Assembly (NCBI GenBank): GCA_951640165.1
Contig: OX621247.1
Coordinates: 22,480,001 to 22,544,000 of the forward strand
Direction of reading: 5' to 3'
Source: Pseudoips prasinana
Taxonomy: Eukaryota > Arthropoda > Insecta > Lepidoptera > Nolidae
Length of the DNA: 64,000 nucleotides
Part shown: positions 35,401-50,400 of the stretch, in pieces
Layout of the letters: each line of letters opens with the position of its first letter
Numbering within the stretch: the first letter of the stretch is position 1
Position numbers and translations under genes: made by a program
The notes under the pieces: model-generated
The model's database searches: none
Seen by the model: only the letters and a program-made list of their open reading frames with translations
What the model was told of the DNA's origin: nothing

Positions 35401-38400
35401 AATAGATTCTCTTTACAAGATTTTTAACGCAATATTCAGAGAATCTATCCAAGATTCTCTGAATATTGCGTTAAAAATAAAATGTTATTAAGTTTACCGA
35501 AGTGCGTAACTATCAGATTTACGAAAAATAAAAATATTTATGCAAGCACATATAAACTGGTAGTACCTACACTAAATAAAGTTTCGTCGGTAAGGGATCT
35601 TGGAGTTTTGCCGGACAGTAAGTTTCATCTCGATCAGCATATCGACAAAATTGTTAACAATGCTTTTCGTATGTATGGCTTCGTAATGAGAAGTTTTATA
35701 TAATTCATACATACATCTATACAAATCATTAATAAGATCCCAACTAGAATACGCCGTACTGATTTGGAACCCTTTATATCAGAAATATGAGGACGCGCTG
35801 CAGAATGTGCAACATAAGTTTCTAAAATCCATGCATTATCGTTGTCGCCACAATTTTGTTTTCCATGATTCCCGGAAGAAAGATATTAAATTTCTTAGTT
35901 TGAGGACAAGACGCCTTTATCTAGAAACCATGTTTCTCTATGACTTATGTGTCAATAGATATGACTGCTCAGAAATAACAAATAAGATTAGCTATATTGT
36001 TCCAAGAACTGTTGTGAGACGGGAGGTGCGTGGATTTCCGCTTTTTGCGGTATCTTCTTGTCGCACTAACGCTGGGGTCCGTGCTCCTCTGCGTCGAATT
36101 GCCAATAATTACAATACTTTTTTATCAGACCTTGATCTGTTCACACTGTCTGCTAATAAGTTTAGAAATTGTCTACTCCAGAAGATTAAAGAAATATATC
36201 TGCACATTTAGATATTTTATAGACTCATAAGTAACAAAAAAAATATATATGTTCTTTTATATAAACACATTACTTAAATTAAATATGTGTAGCACTAGCT
36301 TCACTCGTGCTTGGTTAAGTAGTTCCATGTTAAGACTATTTTACTTAAGATGTGGATAACGATGTGGGTTACATGTTGACAAATCTTATAAACTATAACT
36401 TAGTTATTAAGAAAAGTGTGTAACCGTTTGTATTCCCGAACAAATAAATAAATAAATAGACTTAATTATATACATTGTAGGTACCTACGAAGTCACCTTA
36501 TAGACTACCTACTAAATAATTCCAGCAGGTATGGCACTTTTGCGTGAGTTTGGGTTTGTTACAATATCTAGGTACTCTCCCATCTATAGGATCGTTTAGT
36601 TTGCATAGCTTAGCTCAAGTTAGATCCAGCAGAAAAAGGTTTCGTTAAATGAATTTCTTTCGATACGTCACGTTCGCTAATCGAGTTCGGGATGTTTGTT
36701 ATCGACTTCTTTCGCTTATGTTCATACACAGCTTTATAACAAAGCCACTCTAACATAGTTTAATAATTTCGCTTCAGTAGGTATTTATGTTTGGTGGATT
36801 AAACTCATACACACACACCGCTTAACTAGTTCTCAATTACAAGTTGAAAGGCAGCCTTACCTACCTAACTACTAAAATTAGAATTGATGACATCTTTGAC
36901 GGATTTAATATTATAAGCATTTTATGACTCATACAGGCCGGTTTGTAATGTAACAGTGAATAAAATTTACACCGTCTTGATGATGGTCGGCTGCCACCGC
37001 CTGCGGCGCCATGGATAGGAAATCATTAGATACAGATGTTTTGGGACGACTTTTTGACACTACGCTGCCCACAGCGAGAGACAGTGCCCCGCTGAGCTAC
37101 TACGCAGAAATGATACTGTTGATCGCTATTATTGAATCAGAACATTAGAATCGATTGATTAAGATTGTTTCTATTACTATACGGACATAAACGGTAATAT
37201 CATGCTTCAGCGTTTTATAGATATGCGTAGGTGGACAGATCAATACGTAGGAGGTAGGTATCGGTATGGGGTTAAGTGTTCTGTACCTACATATTTTTTA
37301 AGTTGTATTATATCATTGGTTTCAATGGAGCTAGCTGATCCGTTTCTCCTAAGAATTTTGAAATAATTTAAAATAGGCTCGCCCATGCGTTACTGTCACT
37401 TGGCTAATTTAATATAAGTATAATAATATGAATGATGTACAGACGCCAGCACATCAAGCTACCCCAATCTGTCAAATTTTCCCAATTGAAAGTGAAACTT
37501 ATGCTTATGTGATAATGTTGGAAATTTATAAAATAAATTTGACAGATTGGGGTAGCTGGATGTGCAGGCATCTGTACATATTCGTATAAAACTTAAAATA
37601 ATGAAACTATTCCCCATTATATCCCCATTTATATATGATAGCCAGATTTTTGTTATACTTCCGAAAACCCATACATTTACACCGTGAATTTTATTTAAAT
37701 CGTTTGAGCTGTTGTCCCGATTACACAGCTACTTATTAAGGTTATGACACCCTTAACTTTTTGTATATCTAACTCGTTCCTAGTTTACCTGAGCATCTGT
37801 AAGTCCTAACGTAGCAGCCAACTGTCGTCGGTCCGGTTTCGTAATATACTTCTGTATTTGAAAACGCCTCTCTAATCCTTTTCGCTGAAGATTGCTGAAT
37901 ACTGCTCGAGACCATGACCGCTTCCTCTTGCCACTCGATGTGACGTCACATCGCGGGGCTGATGACTGTTGTGGCGGGGATGACGTCGGTAGGGGAAGTC
38001 GGTATACTGAAAAGGAATGAGGAATGTTATAACTAAGTTTTTGTATTTTAATTCGTGCAACTAGATTTTCATATATTTAACAACATAATTGTTAATATCG
38101 GACGAAATCTTCGCATAAAAATATTGAAAGCCTTTAGGATGTGATTCGTGTCTAATATTGTGTAGGGTTTTTTTTTACTAAATTACATACCTTAAACCCC
38201 CCTAAAAGATGCATCTATAATTTTCAGTGTGACCGTATACAAAAATAGTGTAAGTTTTTCTGACTACATATAATCTTTAAGGCACTTTTAAACTGATCCA
38301 GATAAACTACATGCTGTCAAAGGGTGACCGTTTGTAAAGGCTTCTTCTGGTTCTATTTCTCATCAATGAAAAACCACTACACATGAATGGTCTTCTAATG

Positions 38401-41400
38401 CATAAACGTTTGACATTACGTCCGACCGTCCTGGGAGAACATTTCCTACCGCAAGATAATGTTAGCATAGCTAGTGACAAACATGTTTGCAATTTAGGTA
38501 TCTATTTTGTACTATATAGTTAGTTAGTTATAGTTCATTGCTGGGCACTGTCACTTGGACTTTCAGGGACTTGTAGGTGTACTCGCAATTGGATAAATAA
38601 GAACTCTTGGGAGAGCTAACTTAATCGTGCTGCGACGAGAACAGAGGGCATTATTCAAAAAGTTAAACGTAATTAAAATTGCTAGGTTCACGATTTCCAT
38701 TGTTGTTGAGCCGTTTTTTCGGTAATTTCTCTAAATTATGTTTAAATCGGTTAAAGTACGTTCTTTATCAGTTAGTGCTAGTGTTAGTGTATCAGCTAGT
38801 GCTGAGGTGGTGACCCTTTCGGCTAAACCTGCAAGAATCATAATTTTGTGCGTATTCACAAATCTATGTATGTAATGTCTTGTAGAACTGTGTGCTATAT
38901 ATTTGTACTCCTCATTTTCTTGTGTGTTGTGCTGAATTAAATGTTTTTCATTTCATTTCAGGCGTTGTCCTGATAATCCCTACCCTGATAGTCCCTTATT
39001 AGAGTTCCGTACAACGTAACAATGGTATATTTCGGATGCTTTTATTATATTAATGAATTATAATTCAATTTATGATAGTGATATTATTAATTATATTATA
39101 ATTCCGTATGAACAAAAATAAGTCACGATCTATTTGTACCAAGAGTTAATACATAGTTAATCTGTAATATTACAATTATTATTCATGTTCCGACTATTTG
39201 CAAGCGCTATTTTGAAGTTTATGTGAATAAAAACCGTTTTTATTATATTAATTATTTTTTTTTATTGATTTATTTATATTTGCTGTTAAATATTATATTT
39301 ATTTAATGTTAATGTTGTACGATAAACAAATAAATATACGGAAAAGACTGGATGTACAGAAGTAAAGACAGAAAGCTATGGAAGAAACTGGAGGAGGCCT
39401 TTACTCTTAACGAGATGCATAACCACAGAAATACAAACCACTAACATTACTAAAATTATTAAAATGTAAAATTGTAATGAGTTATGGAATAAAGAGGCTT
39501 TATTATTATTATTATAATGTTGTACGATAATAAGAAAGGAGCCTAGATACCCTTTGTATGCGAGTCTGATTCGCAAATGGTCGGGTTATGTGTATTAATG
39601 GTTGTACGTAAACGACAAGTAAGAATATAATACTATCTAGGTACAATTGTTTCCCCTACTGTGCAATGCAGTAAAATTGCCAACTGAAAGTTCAAAATGG
39701 TGGCTATAGATATAAAAAAAATTGCCAAGAAAAGTTCAATGTAAAATTACATTTTTATATGTACGAAAGTAAGTTCTTATACAATTTTATTTGGCACACT
39801 ATTACATTATAAGTTTTATTTGACTTCAAAAAGTGGGATGTGACTTTGCTTTTTGTATTAATTTTACGCAATTTTTCCTTTTTGTTTGTGAATAGATTTA
39901 GTTAAGATTATAGAGAATAGTTGTAATCGATTACAATTGATAGATTTGCAGATAAAATCAAAATGGTAAATGGCAGTAGCCATATTTAATTTTATAGGAT
40001 TTTTTAAAATCTATAGTCACTATATTACGGTAACGTAACAAATGTAGTATAAACAAGCAAATGTGGGAGTCAGCCACAATTACATATAGTGTTAAAATAT
40101 CCGGATATTTTTAACAAAACACGCTATATTTTATTTAAATTATTTTTGTCGCCATTAATTCAATATTAATAATATTCCTTACAGTAATGTACTTCTGGTA
40201 AAATTTCAACCATGACGGTTATTCTCAACAATGATTAGTGTTTTGCGGAAATATTATAGTGCATAAGCGCGAGCGCCAACACAGTTACTCTCTTCCCTCG
40301 CTTTTATGATCCAATGGGGCGGGCTAGTTAACACGATCTGAAGGAGATCAATAGCGGGACCGACGGCTTTATGTGCTTTCCGAAGCACAGAGGTGTAACA
40401 CCGCGAACTTCCGGTCTCCGGACTGAGGCAGAGAGATTTTTCTCAACAGCAAATTCTCAATATTTCTTTTTGGCAATAAATGTAGCTGTTTATTGAAGTG
40501 TCTTGACAAAGATCATTTTCTGTACAGTACAGATCTGTATATTTTCTGCATGTTTATTCCGAGGTAGTGCCTTCTCCATCTCACTAATAATTATATTATT
40601 GTGATAGATACATGCGCGCTCGTTGATGTCTTTCCTAGCGATTTTTCGTACTTGTAAGAGAATTGCAACAGAAATAATAAAGAAAGCGACATAGACCGTG
40701 CCACTGCGCCTTCACTTCAATTGATAAATAAATTTAGCATTTACCGCATATGAAAGATTAGTTTGAAACCAAAAATTTATGAGAATTTTTATGTGATTTT
40801 ATACATTTTTAACAGCATTTTTTTCGGAACATTATATGGGTTCGTCTGCATTTATCGCTTTTTTCGACAAATGTTTTAGTATGCACTTAAACACGGATTA
40901 ATAAATAAATAATAATTAAATTTATTCAGCACTTCTATTAATAAACACTTGTACTTGTCAAGCTCATAAATATAGTCAAAAACAATATTAAGGTATAAAT
41001 AACTTAACTTAAACTTAGTCCGTCCGTGCGGTCATATTTATCACATTATTTAAAATGTTTATATAAATAACAAGTTACTTAGCTACATTTTTTTTTAAAT
41101 TTAGTACTATTATAATCAAATATCAAGAATTCAAGACTCCGAGCAATTGGCTCGCGCAGAATGTTCTCAACCAGTAGCTTAATAATACCTAAGGGCACCC
41201 TTAGATGTGGGGTTTGGGCCGCTGACATAGACAGAATCCTAAAAGTGGGTGTGATCACTGGCACGGACTTCAGATAACAGCAATCATTTACGTCTACGAT
41301 CATTGTTCATATTAAAATTATGTGCAAAAGCTTGCCTTATTCTAAGCCTAAATAAGTCATTAGGAGTCGCTTTAATATATTGAGAACTAGCTGTGCCCCG

Positions 41401-44400
41401 CGGTTTTATCCGCGTTAAGTTTTATAAATTATCACAGCTCCTCCCCCGTAGGTGATAGCGTGATAATATGTAGCCAATATGTTGACCCGACCACTTAGTA
41501 ATATTCAAGCAAAAACTTTTGAGTTTAGTTTTACATACAGACAAACAGACAAAAATTCTAAAAACTATATTTTTGGCTTCAATATCTATTGATGATCACG
41601 CCCCAAGTATCCTTTTAAAAAATATTCAATGTACAGTTTTGACTTTCCTAAGATTTTATTATATGTGTAGATAGATGAGCCCCTAATTTTCATGTGAAAG
41701 AAGAACGTGGACAGAGACTTGCTTGTGGTTATTTTATCAAAATCGCTATAGAAAGCGTTTATTATCGAATACATTCATATGATATCATGTAAATCTTGAT
41801 TCAATCGGATGTTTTTAAAACGATCATTATCTATTGGTATAAACATCAATTGCTGGGTTTCCCACACCATTTCATCCCCGTGGGGCCCGTAGAAGTAGAC
41901 TCGGGGGTGTATCTTCCTGAGAAGAGGCTGCAGCGTCTCTCTGTGTAATATGACCAAAATTCTACGATCGCCAACACAAGCAAGTCTGCCAAGTGTGGTG
42001 ATTGTGGCATAGCCACCTAAAATCATAAAAAATGGAAATCAGTTCGGAAGATTTTTGTCCAGCTGTGGACGCCATTCGACTGATATAATGATAAACATCA
42101 AACGGCTTAGATTAGGCGATTACTTATGATCTAAAATAAATGCAGCGAATCACAACTATCGCTAACATTAAGTACCAGTTTGTGTCAGCCAGTAGTACTG
42201 TACAACCAATATAATTACGTCAGTTACCCCCTAGAGTTTTCATTATTTATTTATTATAGGTCCAGCAACAATTATTTTCACCGCCTTATGTCTATTCGAC
42301 AATATTCTTACCTAGTTTATCATAACTTTTTATTTTATATTTAATCATGTTTATCTATAATAATATAGTTTTTCTTTCTTTCATTCTTTTTCTATTCACG
42401 TACAACAAAATAAATCAATCATTCCTTACAGGTGAACCCTGCATACACGAGATAAGATAATAGTTATTTGTTATAAAAGAGCGCAAAGTTGCTTTTAACC
42501 GCGTGCTCAATTTTGATAACCGAGCAAGCGAAGGATTCTAAAATTAAAATCCTGAGCATTAGCGAGGAAATCAAAACAAAATCTCGAGTGCATCACGTAA
42601 CTTTTCATCACACCTCAGCGAGGAAATGACTAAATGCGAAAAAAAATCTTATCATAAATACTTTTCTCTCAGCTTAGGTATTAATTATTATCTTAGGTAT
42701 TATATTATATTTTAAGTATTACAGGACAATCTTTAAATTATGACAAATAATACTTAAGTATACTAAAAAAAAATTAAAAGTAACGTTTCTACAGCTGGAG
42801 TGTAATAGAACAGTAATATTGCGCAAAACAATTAAAAAAAGTACACCAAGATGGTTCCGAGTCTTACTTTTTAATAAATTAAAAAAGTTGTATGATAAAT
42901 CCGGCACCATAGAGGTAGAAGTAAATAAGTTTGATATTTGGTATAAACCATAAAGTTAGTATACCTAGGTATACTAACTTTATGGTATAAACAAACTTGG
43001 TGCACACGATGTTCTAAATTCAAATTTACTTTAACCTCAGGACGATAAAAACGACTTTTCCTCTCAGATATCGAAGAGTAATAATGCTCTTTACGAGATG
43101 GGGTGATGAAAAATAGTTCATTTCGCAAATATGGGTACAGTACATGATGTTAAAAACAATTATGTTAGTTCGGCCACATTTTACCCTTAGGTATGCGAAA
43201 GGTACAAGACAGTTACAGAAACAGACAGAATAATTATAAACACATAATAAATCCAGTATAATTATGTATACTAAGCTTAACCTACAACCCTGGCAACACC
43301 AATTTCAACGACTTTCTGCAAGTTTACGACGAACAACTACAACAAATGAAGCGTGCTATAGTATTCGGAGACTTTAATATTGATCTCTTAACAAAGGACA
43401 GGACTACTAAACTATATAAACAATGCGTTAAAGAGGCCGGATACACAATAATAAATAAAATCAGTAAACAATATTGCACAAGAGAATCAAAGACTAGAAA
43501 ATCAATAATCGACCATGTAAGCTCTAATCTTAAAAATGATCACTTTCACATGGCAGTAATTGATTCATCAATGTCTGATCACAAACAAATATTTATTGAA
43601 ATAAAAAAAAACAAAATCTCCGCCAAAAATTAAAACCAGTTATGAAGCAATAGATTACAAAAAACTACACAACCTAATGAAATCAATAAATACTACAGAG
43701 CTAAGTGAGGACTACAACCAGCTAGAAAACAAAATGAAAATGATGATAAAAAGAAGCAAAACTACTAAAACAAAAATCCAAAATACTCCCCAAAGTGACT
43801 GGATAAACAAGGATATAATAAACAAAATCAACGAAAAAAACAAGCTGTGGACCTCACTGAAAGCGAACCCTCTCAATAACGATCTCGAAGTAGAGTATAT
43901 TACAAAAAAACAACAACTATGTACACAAATTCAGAACACTTAAAACTCCTACTATTACAACAAATTTATCTATTGTATCAATAAGCCAAAAAGTATTTGG
44001 GACTTAGTTAATAGTTTAGCAAGAAATCGTATTAAGCAAAACGGTGCTCCGTCGAAACTATATATAGATTCCAAGTATGTAACTGATGAAAATGAGATAT
44101 GTAAGATCTTTAACAATTATTTTACTACTATCGGCCCACTACTAGCAAAAGAAATTCCAAAGCATTTCCATGATAACCATTATTATGCTTTACCTAATAA
44201 TCTTCTAAAGAATACTCCAATTTTATCTGAACTTAAGCCATGTACTGAAGATGAAATTTCTAAAATAATTGCAAACTTGGATTCGAACTGTAGTACTGGG
44301 CTAGATGGTATAAACAGTAAGTCAATAAAAAGTGTAGCAATTTTAATAACTGGTGTCTTGACTAAGTGCTTCAATAATCTTTTGATTAATGGTAAATTCC

Positions 44401-47400
44401 CTGATACGCTTAAAGTAGCAAAAGTCACACCAATACATAAATCGGGTACTAAGTCAGATCCGGGAAACTATATACCGATCTCGGTTCTACCTGTCCTTTC
44501 AAAAATATTGGAAAGAATTTTACACGGCCGCATAGAAAAACATTTAATAGCCATAAATTTTATATGTGAAAGACAATATGGATTCAGACCAAAAAGTAGC
44601 ACACTCTCGGCAACGATTGATCTTGTCACAAAAATAAACATAGCATAGATAGTAAAAATATTGTCTTGGGTATTTTTATCGATCTAAAAAAGGCATTCGA
44701 TACTGTTTCGCATGAAATACTGTTAAAAAAGTTAGAATTGGCCAATATTACCGGAAACGCTTTTAAAATATTGCAATCATATCTGGAAAACCGAACCCAA
44801 GTAGTTAAACTAGATAATAATCGTTATCAGAGTGACGCAATGCCTATCACTTGTGGGGTTCCGCAGGGATCTATATTAGGGCCCTTGCTTTTTCTAATCT
44901 ACATAAATAACATTCAAGAACTTAAATTACATGGCCATCTCACGCTATACGCCGATGATACCTGTCTGTTTTATTTTGGCTCCTCTATTCATTCAATCAT
45001 TTCTCAAGCACAAGCAGACTTAAACGTTTTGCACTTATGGTTTCAACATAATTTACTAACTATTAATATTTCTAAAACCTGTTACATAATATTTAAAGCG
45101 AAGAATAAAATTATACCTCCACACACATCATTATTAATAAATAACGAACCCTTGCAGCAAAAATCATGTGAAAAATATCTCGGATTAAGAATTGACAGTA
45201 ATTTATCATGGCATGCTCACTTGGATCACATAAAAACTAAACTATCGTCACTACTGGGATCACTTCTGAACATAGTTAAATGCATTCCAAACAAATTGCG
45301 CCACAGTATTTATAATGCTTTAGTTTTAACTAACCTCACTTACATTATCTAATAGAAATCTGGGGTAATACAGTTAAGACAAAATTAGGAAGCTACAAAT
45401 GATGCAAAATAAACTTATAAAATTAATTTTTAACTATCCACGCCTTACTCCAACACGTAAAATCTACGAAGAAACTAAAATTTAATTTAAAACAATTATT
45501 TACGTACAACACCTGCATTTTTATTCGGAAAGTTCTTAACAAAAATATTAAATCTAGTTTATCTTTCATCAAAATCAAGCACACAACTCAACGTAATACT
45601 CGCCGGGCGAGTTTTTTGGTCTTACCTAAGATTAGGACAAATTATGGCAAGAAGATGCTGACTTATCAAGGGGCACAGATGTTCAACAAACTACCACCCG
45701 TTAAAAAACCCGATTATTTCAATATGTACAAGAATCTTACTCAATATCTTAACCTCGGGAAAGTGGGTACATTAGATGAGTACCAAACTACGAACTCGAC
45801 CTTATGTAATTTATTATAAGTTATTATTTATTGTTCTCAAGTAAGTGACTTATTTGTTTTTATTGAGAATAAAGAATCTTTAAACCTAACCTAACTGTTC
45901 TATGAGCTATGTACCTACTCATCTGCAAAGGGCCATAAATGAAAGTGCTTTTGACAAAGAGATTACACTGAGTTCATATATTTGTTCTATTTATTCTTAG
46001 TTATTATGTTAGCTCCTCACATCAGAATTATTTAATTAACTATCCAACAGCGATCTGATTATGAGATTCGGAGTAACGTTACTACGGAAAACATTTAAAG
46101 CCACTCAAACTATTCAGAGAAATACAAGAAACCGGTCCGTAAGTGACTACAGTCAGTATATCATCATCATCATCACCATATCAGCCGCAAGACGTCCACT
46201 GCTGGATAAAGGCCTCTCTTAAAGCATCTCCACAAATACCGGTCTTGCGCTGCCTGCATCCAGCGGCATCGCTGCCAGTATATGGAAAGGTTTTATTAGT
46301 CATTCGTATGACCAAGTAAAAAGTGGTTTAATTTCTTAGTGCGTCTCCTTGCTTTGGAGGGCTCGTGAATCCAGATACTACGATGATCAGGATATAACCT
46401 CTCAGATCTGCTGTCCTTCATGATGTGCAGTAATAGCAAGTAGGCTACATTAAATTTACTAATATAAGAAACGACCCATTCTCATATTGATTTCAAGTAT
46501 TTTCAAGTATAATCTAGCAGTTTTTTGTGAGGCCTCTTAATAACGCTTTTTAATTAAAATCATATTAGAGGCAGCAATAATTCTTGGTGGAAATGCACAC
46601 CTTATCATCATTCAGCTCCTGGGTTTTCTTTGAAGACATTTAGGTGCGAGTACAGGTAGTATATGTTTATTGAAATACTCAATTCTAAAAAGGGATTTAA
46701 AATTTTTGGTGTGTGGCTAATGGCATGGTATATTGCCACCCCATCACATCTCTTGGATGGTGTAGAATGAATCCCTAGGGAATATCCATCAGTGAACGGG
46801 CAGCAGCGACGCTCAGTGTTCTTTGACTATCATACTGCGATCGCCAACCCGTCTGCCAAGCGCGGCGATTATGGCATATCCCTTCAAATTATAGACTCTA
46901 TTGTGGAAATCTTTTGGGCCAGTGTTCAGCAGTGGATGGTATTTGCTTGACATGATGAGGATGATGATGATATGATTGAAAAATTAATTTAAACAGCATC
47001 CATAAGGGAAATCACACAAATTAGTGAATTAAACAAACACCAAAAATCTTTATTTATTTTAATGTCTAAATTCTTGTCGAACGAGGGATCTTCATTCATA
47101 ACTTCTTAACGTCTGGCCCAATAAAAAAAAGACGTGTGGCACTCGGAGACTGCTGGGGTAAAGCTATTGCATAGCATTTTTTATCAACTTATGCAATTAT
47201 AATTATTTATTTATTTTATAATACTGCATTTGTGATAATAATAATAAAATAAATGTATATAGAGTACCTACTAACTCATTTTCGTTCACTATTTTTTCGT
47301 GACTTTCTTCATTAATAAATGCACTTTGTTTATTTAAAACACTTTGTACACAAATTATACGAGTACAGATATTCATTGTTGTACGTAGATGATAAATACC

Positions 47401-50400
47401 TATACACCTATATACTTTCTCACAAACAGCTGATTACGGTAGTTTTCCAATACAACCAATGCCACCTAAAGACGGGTTGCTGAACTAAAGAGACAAGCGT
47501 GATATTTCAAAAAGTCATTAAAAGTTCTGGTATTTATCGATAGATGGCGGTCGGAGTGGGGGGTGTTAGGTTTTTTCGTTACGGAATTTCTGGATTCGGT
47601 CCCCACGCTCAAGGCCCGCGATAGAAGCTATGCAATAGCTTAAAAATATGAATGTTAGTATTTTTTTCTCCGCCTTTTGGTTAATGGTTCCTTATATTGC
47701 GGGGGACTTTACAGATACGTAATTCGCGGACACAAAGCACACCTATGTATGCATCACACAAATAGTTGCCCTGTGGGAATCTAACCCAAAAAACGGTGGC
47801 GCCGAGTTAGTGCCAATGCGACTACCGTTATCACTGAGGTTAAATAATATAGTACAAAATGTTATCATTCAAAATAGAAAATGTTACATAAATAAACTTG
47901 CTTTTTGATAGTGTGTGTATATTCACCAAGAACACGAAACGGATAGAGTTCATCAAAATCATCAGCCTAATATCGTCTACTGCTGGACATAGGCCTCCCC
48001 CAATGATTTGTAAAACATTGCCATTTGGAGGTGTTTGCCGTAGTCACCGCGGTAGGCATGCGAGTTGGTGACCGCAGTTATGTGGTATTTAGTACACATG
48101 ACTGTTGTATCTCTTAGTCGCCTTTTACGACACCCACAGGGTGATATGGGCTGGCCCTGTTTTTTTTTTGGGCCGGAAACCACACAGCACAAAATCAGAC
48201 GGATAGAGTATTAAATATACATATAATATATGCAAGTATATATATATCTATATATATAAAAATCAATGCCACTTTTCGTTGTAATGTTATAACTCAACAA
48301 CGCCTTTACCGATTTGGCTAATTTTGGTCTTGAATTATTCGTGGAAGTCCAGGAAAGGTCTGTACGTAGAGAAAATTTAAAAAAAAGTCTTGAAAAAGTG
48401 TAAAATCGACATCTTATAGCAATTTAAAATATTTTATTGTTTGAATAAATGAACTTAATATTAATTTTTTTTATTACTATGCCTTATACGTAGCGAAGTA
48501 CGTACCGGGCCGCTAGTACTTATATAGATAACTAGCGGCCCGGTATTTTTTATATTATATATTTAACAAGTATATATTATATTAAATATATAATATAAAA
48601 AATATTAAAGACATTCACATAAATATCTATCTATTTTCTAAAAAAGAAAGGAAACGTGGAAAAGAGCATTAACAAGTTAAATATCGTATTCATGAGTAAC
48701 CGCAACAGTGTATATTTCTGTTTATGTTTGTGCAATGTGTGAACATAATATCCACTTGGTGAAGAAAAAGGATAGAAATATATTATTGATCATTCTCGTT
48801 TCACAAATCACCGCAGCCGAACATAAAAACTGTGATGATTGTCCAAGGTAGTATATTAAGTTACTTAAGCACTTATCTACTTTATGGACGTAAGTTACAG
48901 TAATTAAAATGTCACTCCTCTGTAATATTATGTAACTGTAAACTTACTACAAGGTACGTTATGTTCATCACCTTGAATTTGATTGTTCTTCAAATAGACG
49001 TGCAAACAAACAGTATTAATTACTATTAATAATACAACATAATAATTAAAGGGTAATCAAAATTATTTGAATTGCACCAATTGGATTATTCTAAGCATAG
49101 ATAGTTTATACTTAGATTATACGGGCTAATAGGCTGACTAGTAATATTAATTACTATTACTCTTAGTCATACAGCAAAGTCGTAATGTATGTCAACATAA
49201 TATGACATAATAAAATTCCTTTTTTTTAAGACAACGCCCGCACTCGGGAATCTATTCCCTGTGTCGCAGGGTACTTTACAAAGATATAATAGACGGACAC
49301 AAATTACATCCAGACTCAGAACAACTATTTATAGGTCACACACAAATAGTTGTCCGGCGCGGGACTCAACCCGCGACATGAAGCGGCAAGGCGACTGTCT
49401 TAGCCGCTGCGTCACACGTGCAGTGTGCAGTTACTTATCACAATTGGAATATACAACGTTGTTTACAGGCATTAACGCCTCGCGTTTTTTTGTTATTTTT
49501 CCTACGTTTCGATCAAGTTGAATGAACATTATGATACGCGAAAGTTTAAAAGTGTATAACACAATTGGGTTATTATTTTAAGCGTTTTCATCCGCTACTA
49601 GAGGATTGAGTACCTATATTTGAATTTAGAACATCGTGTGCACTAAGTTTGTGAATTCAAAACATCGTTAAACCTATTTACTTCTGCCTCCATGGAGCCG
49701 AATTTATCTTACACCTTTTTTTTAATTTGTTATACACCTTTTTTATAATTAGACTCCTTGATGTACTCCTTGATGTACTTGTTTTTTTAATTTGCTTTGC
49801 GCAACATTACCTAATAACAAAAATATTACACTCCACTTATGTAACCGCAGCAATAAAAGATTATTCTGTAATACTTACCAATCATAATGAAGTAGTTAAT
49901 ACTTAAACTGAAATAAAAGTATCTTGTGATTGTTAATTATTGTTTTTGCATTTAGACGTATCCTCGCTGAGGCGGGATGAAAAGTTCGTGTTGCACTCCA
50001 GTGCAAATATTTTTCACCTCGTGCCCTTTTGATTCCCTCGCTAACGCTCAGTATTCTAAATTTTTATCACTTCCTGGGCTCCTGTTTCAGTTTTAGAATC
50101 CTTCGCTTACACGGTCTTCAAAATTGAGCACGCGGTTAAAAAGTAGGTAGGTAATATGCCCACTAGTATAACAAATAACAATTTTTACAGCAATTTAATT
50201 AATTTTTTCTATTAGCCAGTATTACTTTCATACTAGTCACAAAATAATAATTAATAAGGTAATTGATTTTTCTTTACACAGCTGTGCTTTACTTATGTTA
50301 CACGTGTTTATAATAATAATAATTACTGTTAGTAATATAACAAAATATTAGTTATTTAATAAAATTTGATTTTACTTCGCATAGACGTGCTTTAACCTAG

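Larger units (their letters stand above)
32660..36460 (+). mobile_element. Decayed jockey/CR1-type LINE, split by a Tc1-like element
   Basis: Coding pieces lie in order on the + strand. 32673-32882 is the region before RT (FPVWFSKSLIKIFNNKNNAW). 33013-33213 is the RT start (KSLDVTKGPGPDGIPPYFLK). After the insertion, 34840-34984 has TPVHKSGSK then RPISILSTLSKVFERLV. 35085-35330 has VYTDFQKAFDKVDHELLLSK and GSILGPLLFNVFINDI. 35482-36211 carries the post-RT region. Frameshifts and stops separate them. The 3' end is an AAAT-type tail at about 36440-36458. It sits in H2.0 intron 2, antisense to the gene. Confidence 0.8.

Noticed and set aside
41775..42026. Minus-strand frame containing GGYATITTLGRLACVGD
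   Set aside because: The same DNA pattern (CGATCGCCAA, TCTGCCAAG) recurs at 46835-46880 in a plus-strand LINE tail, so this is antisense of a repeat.
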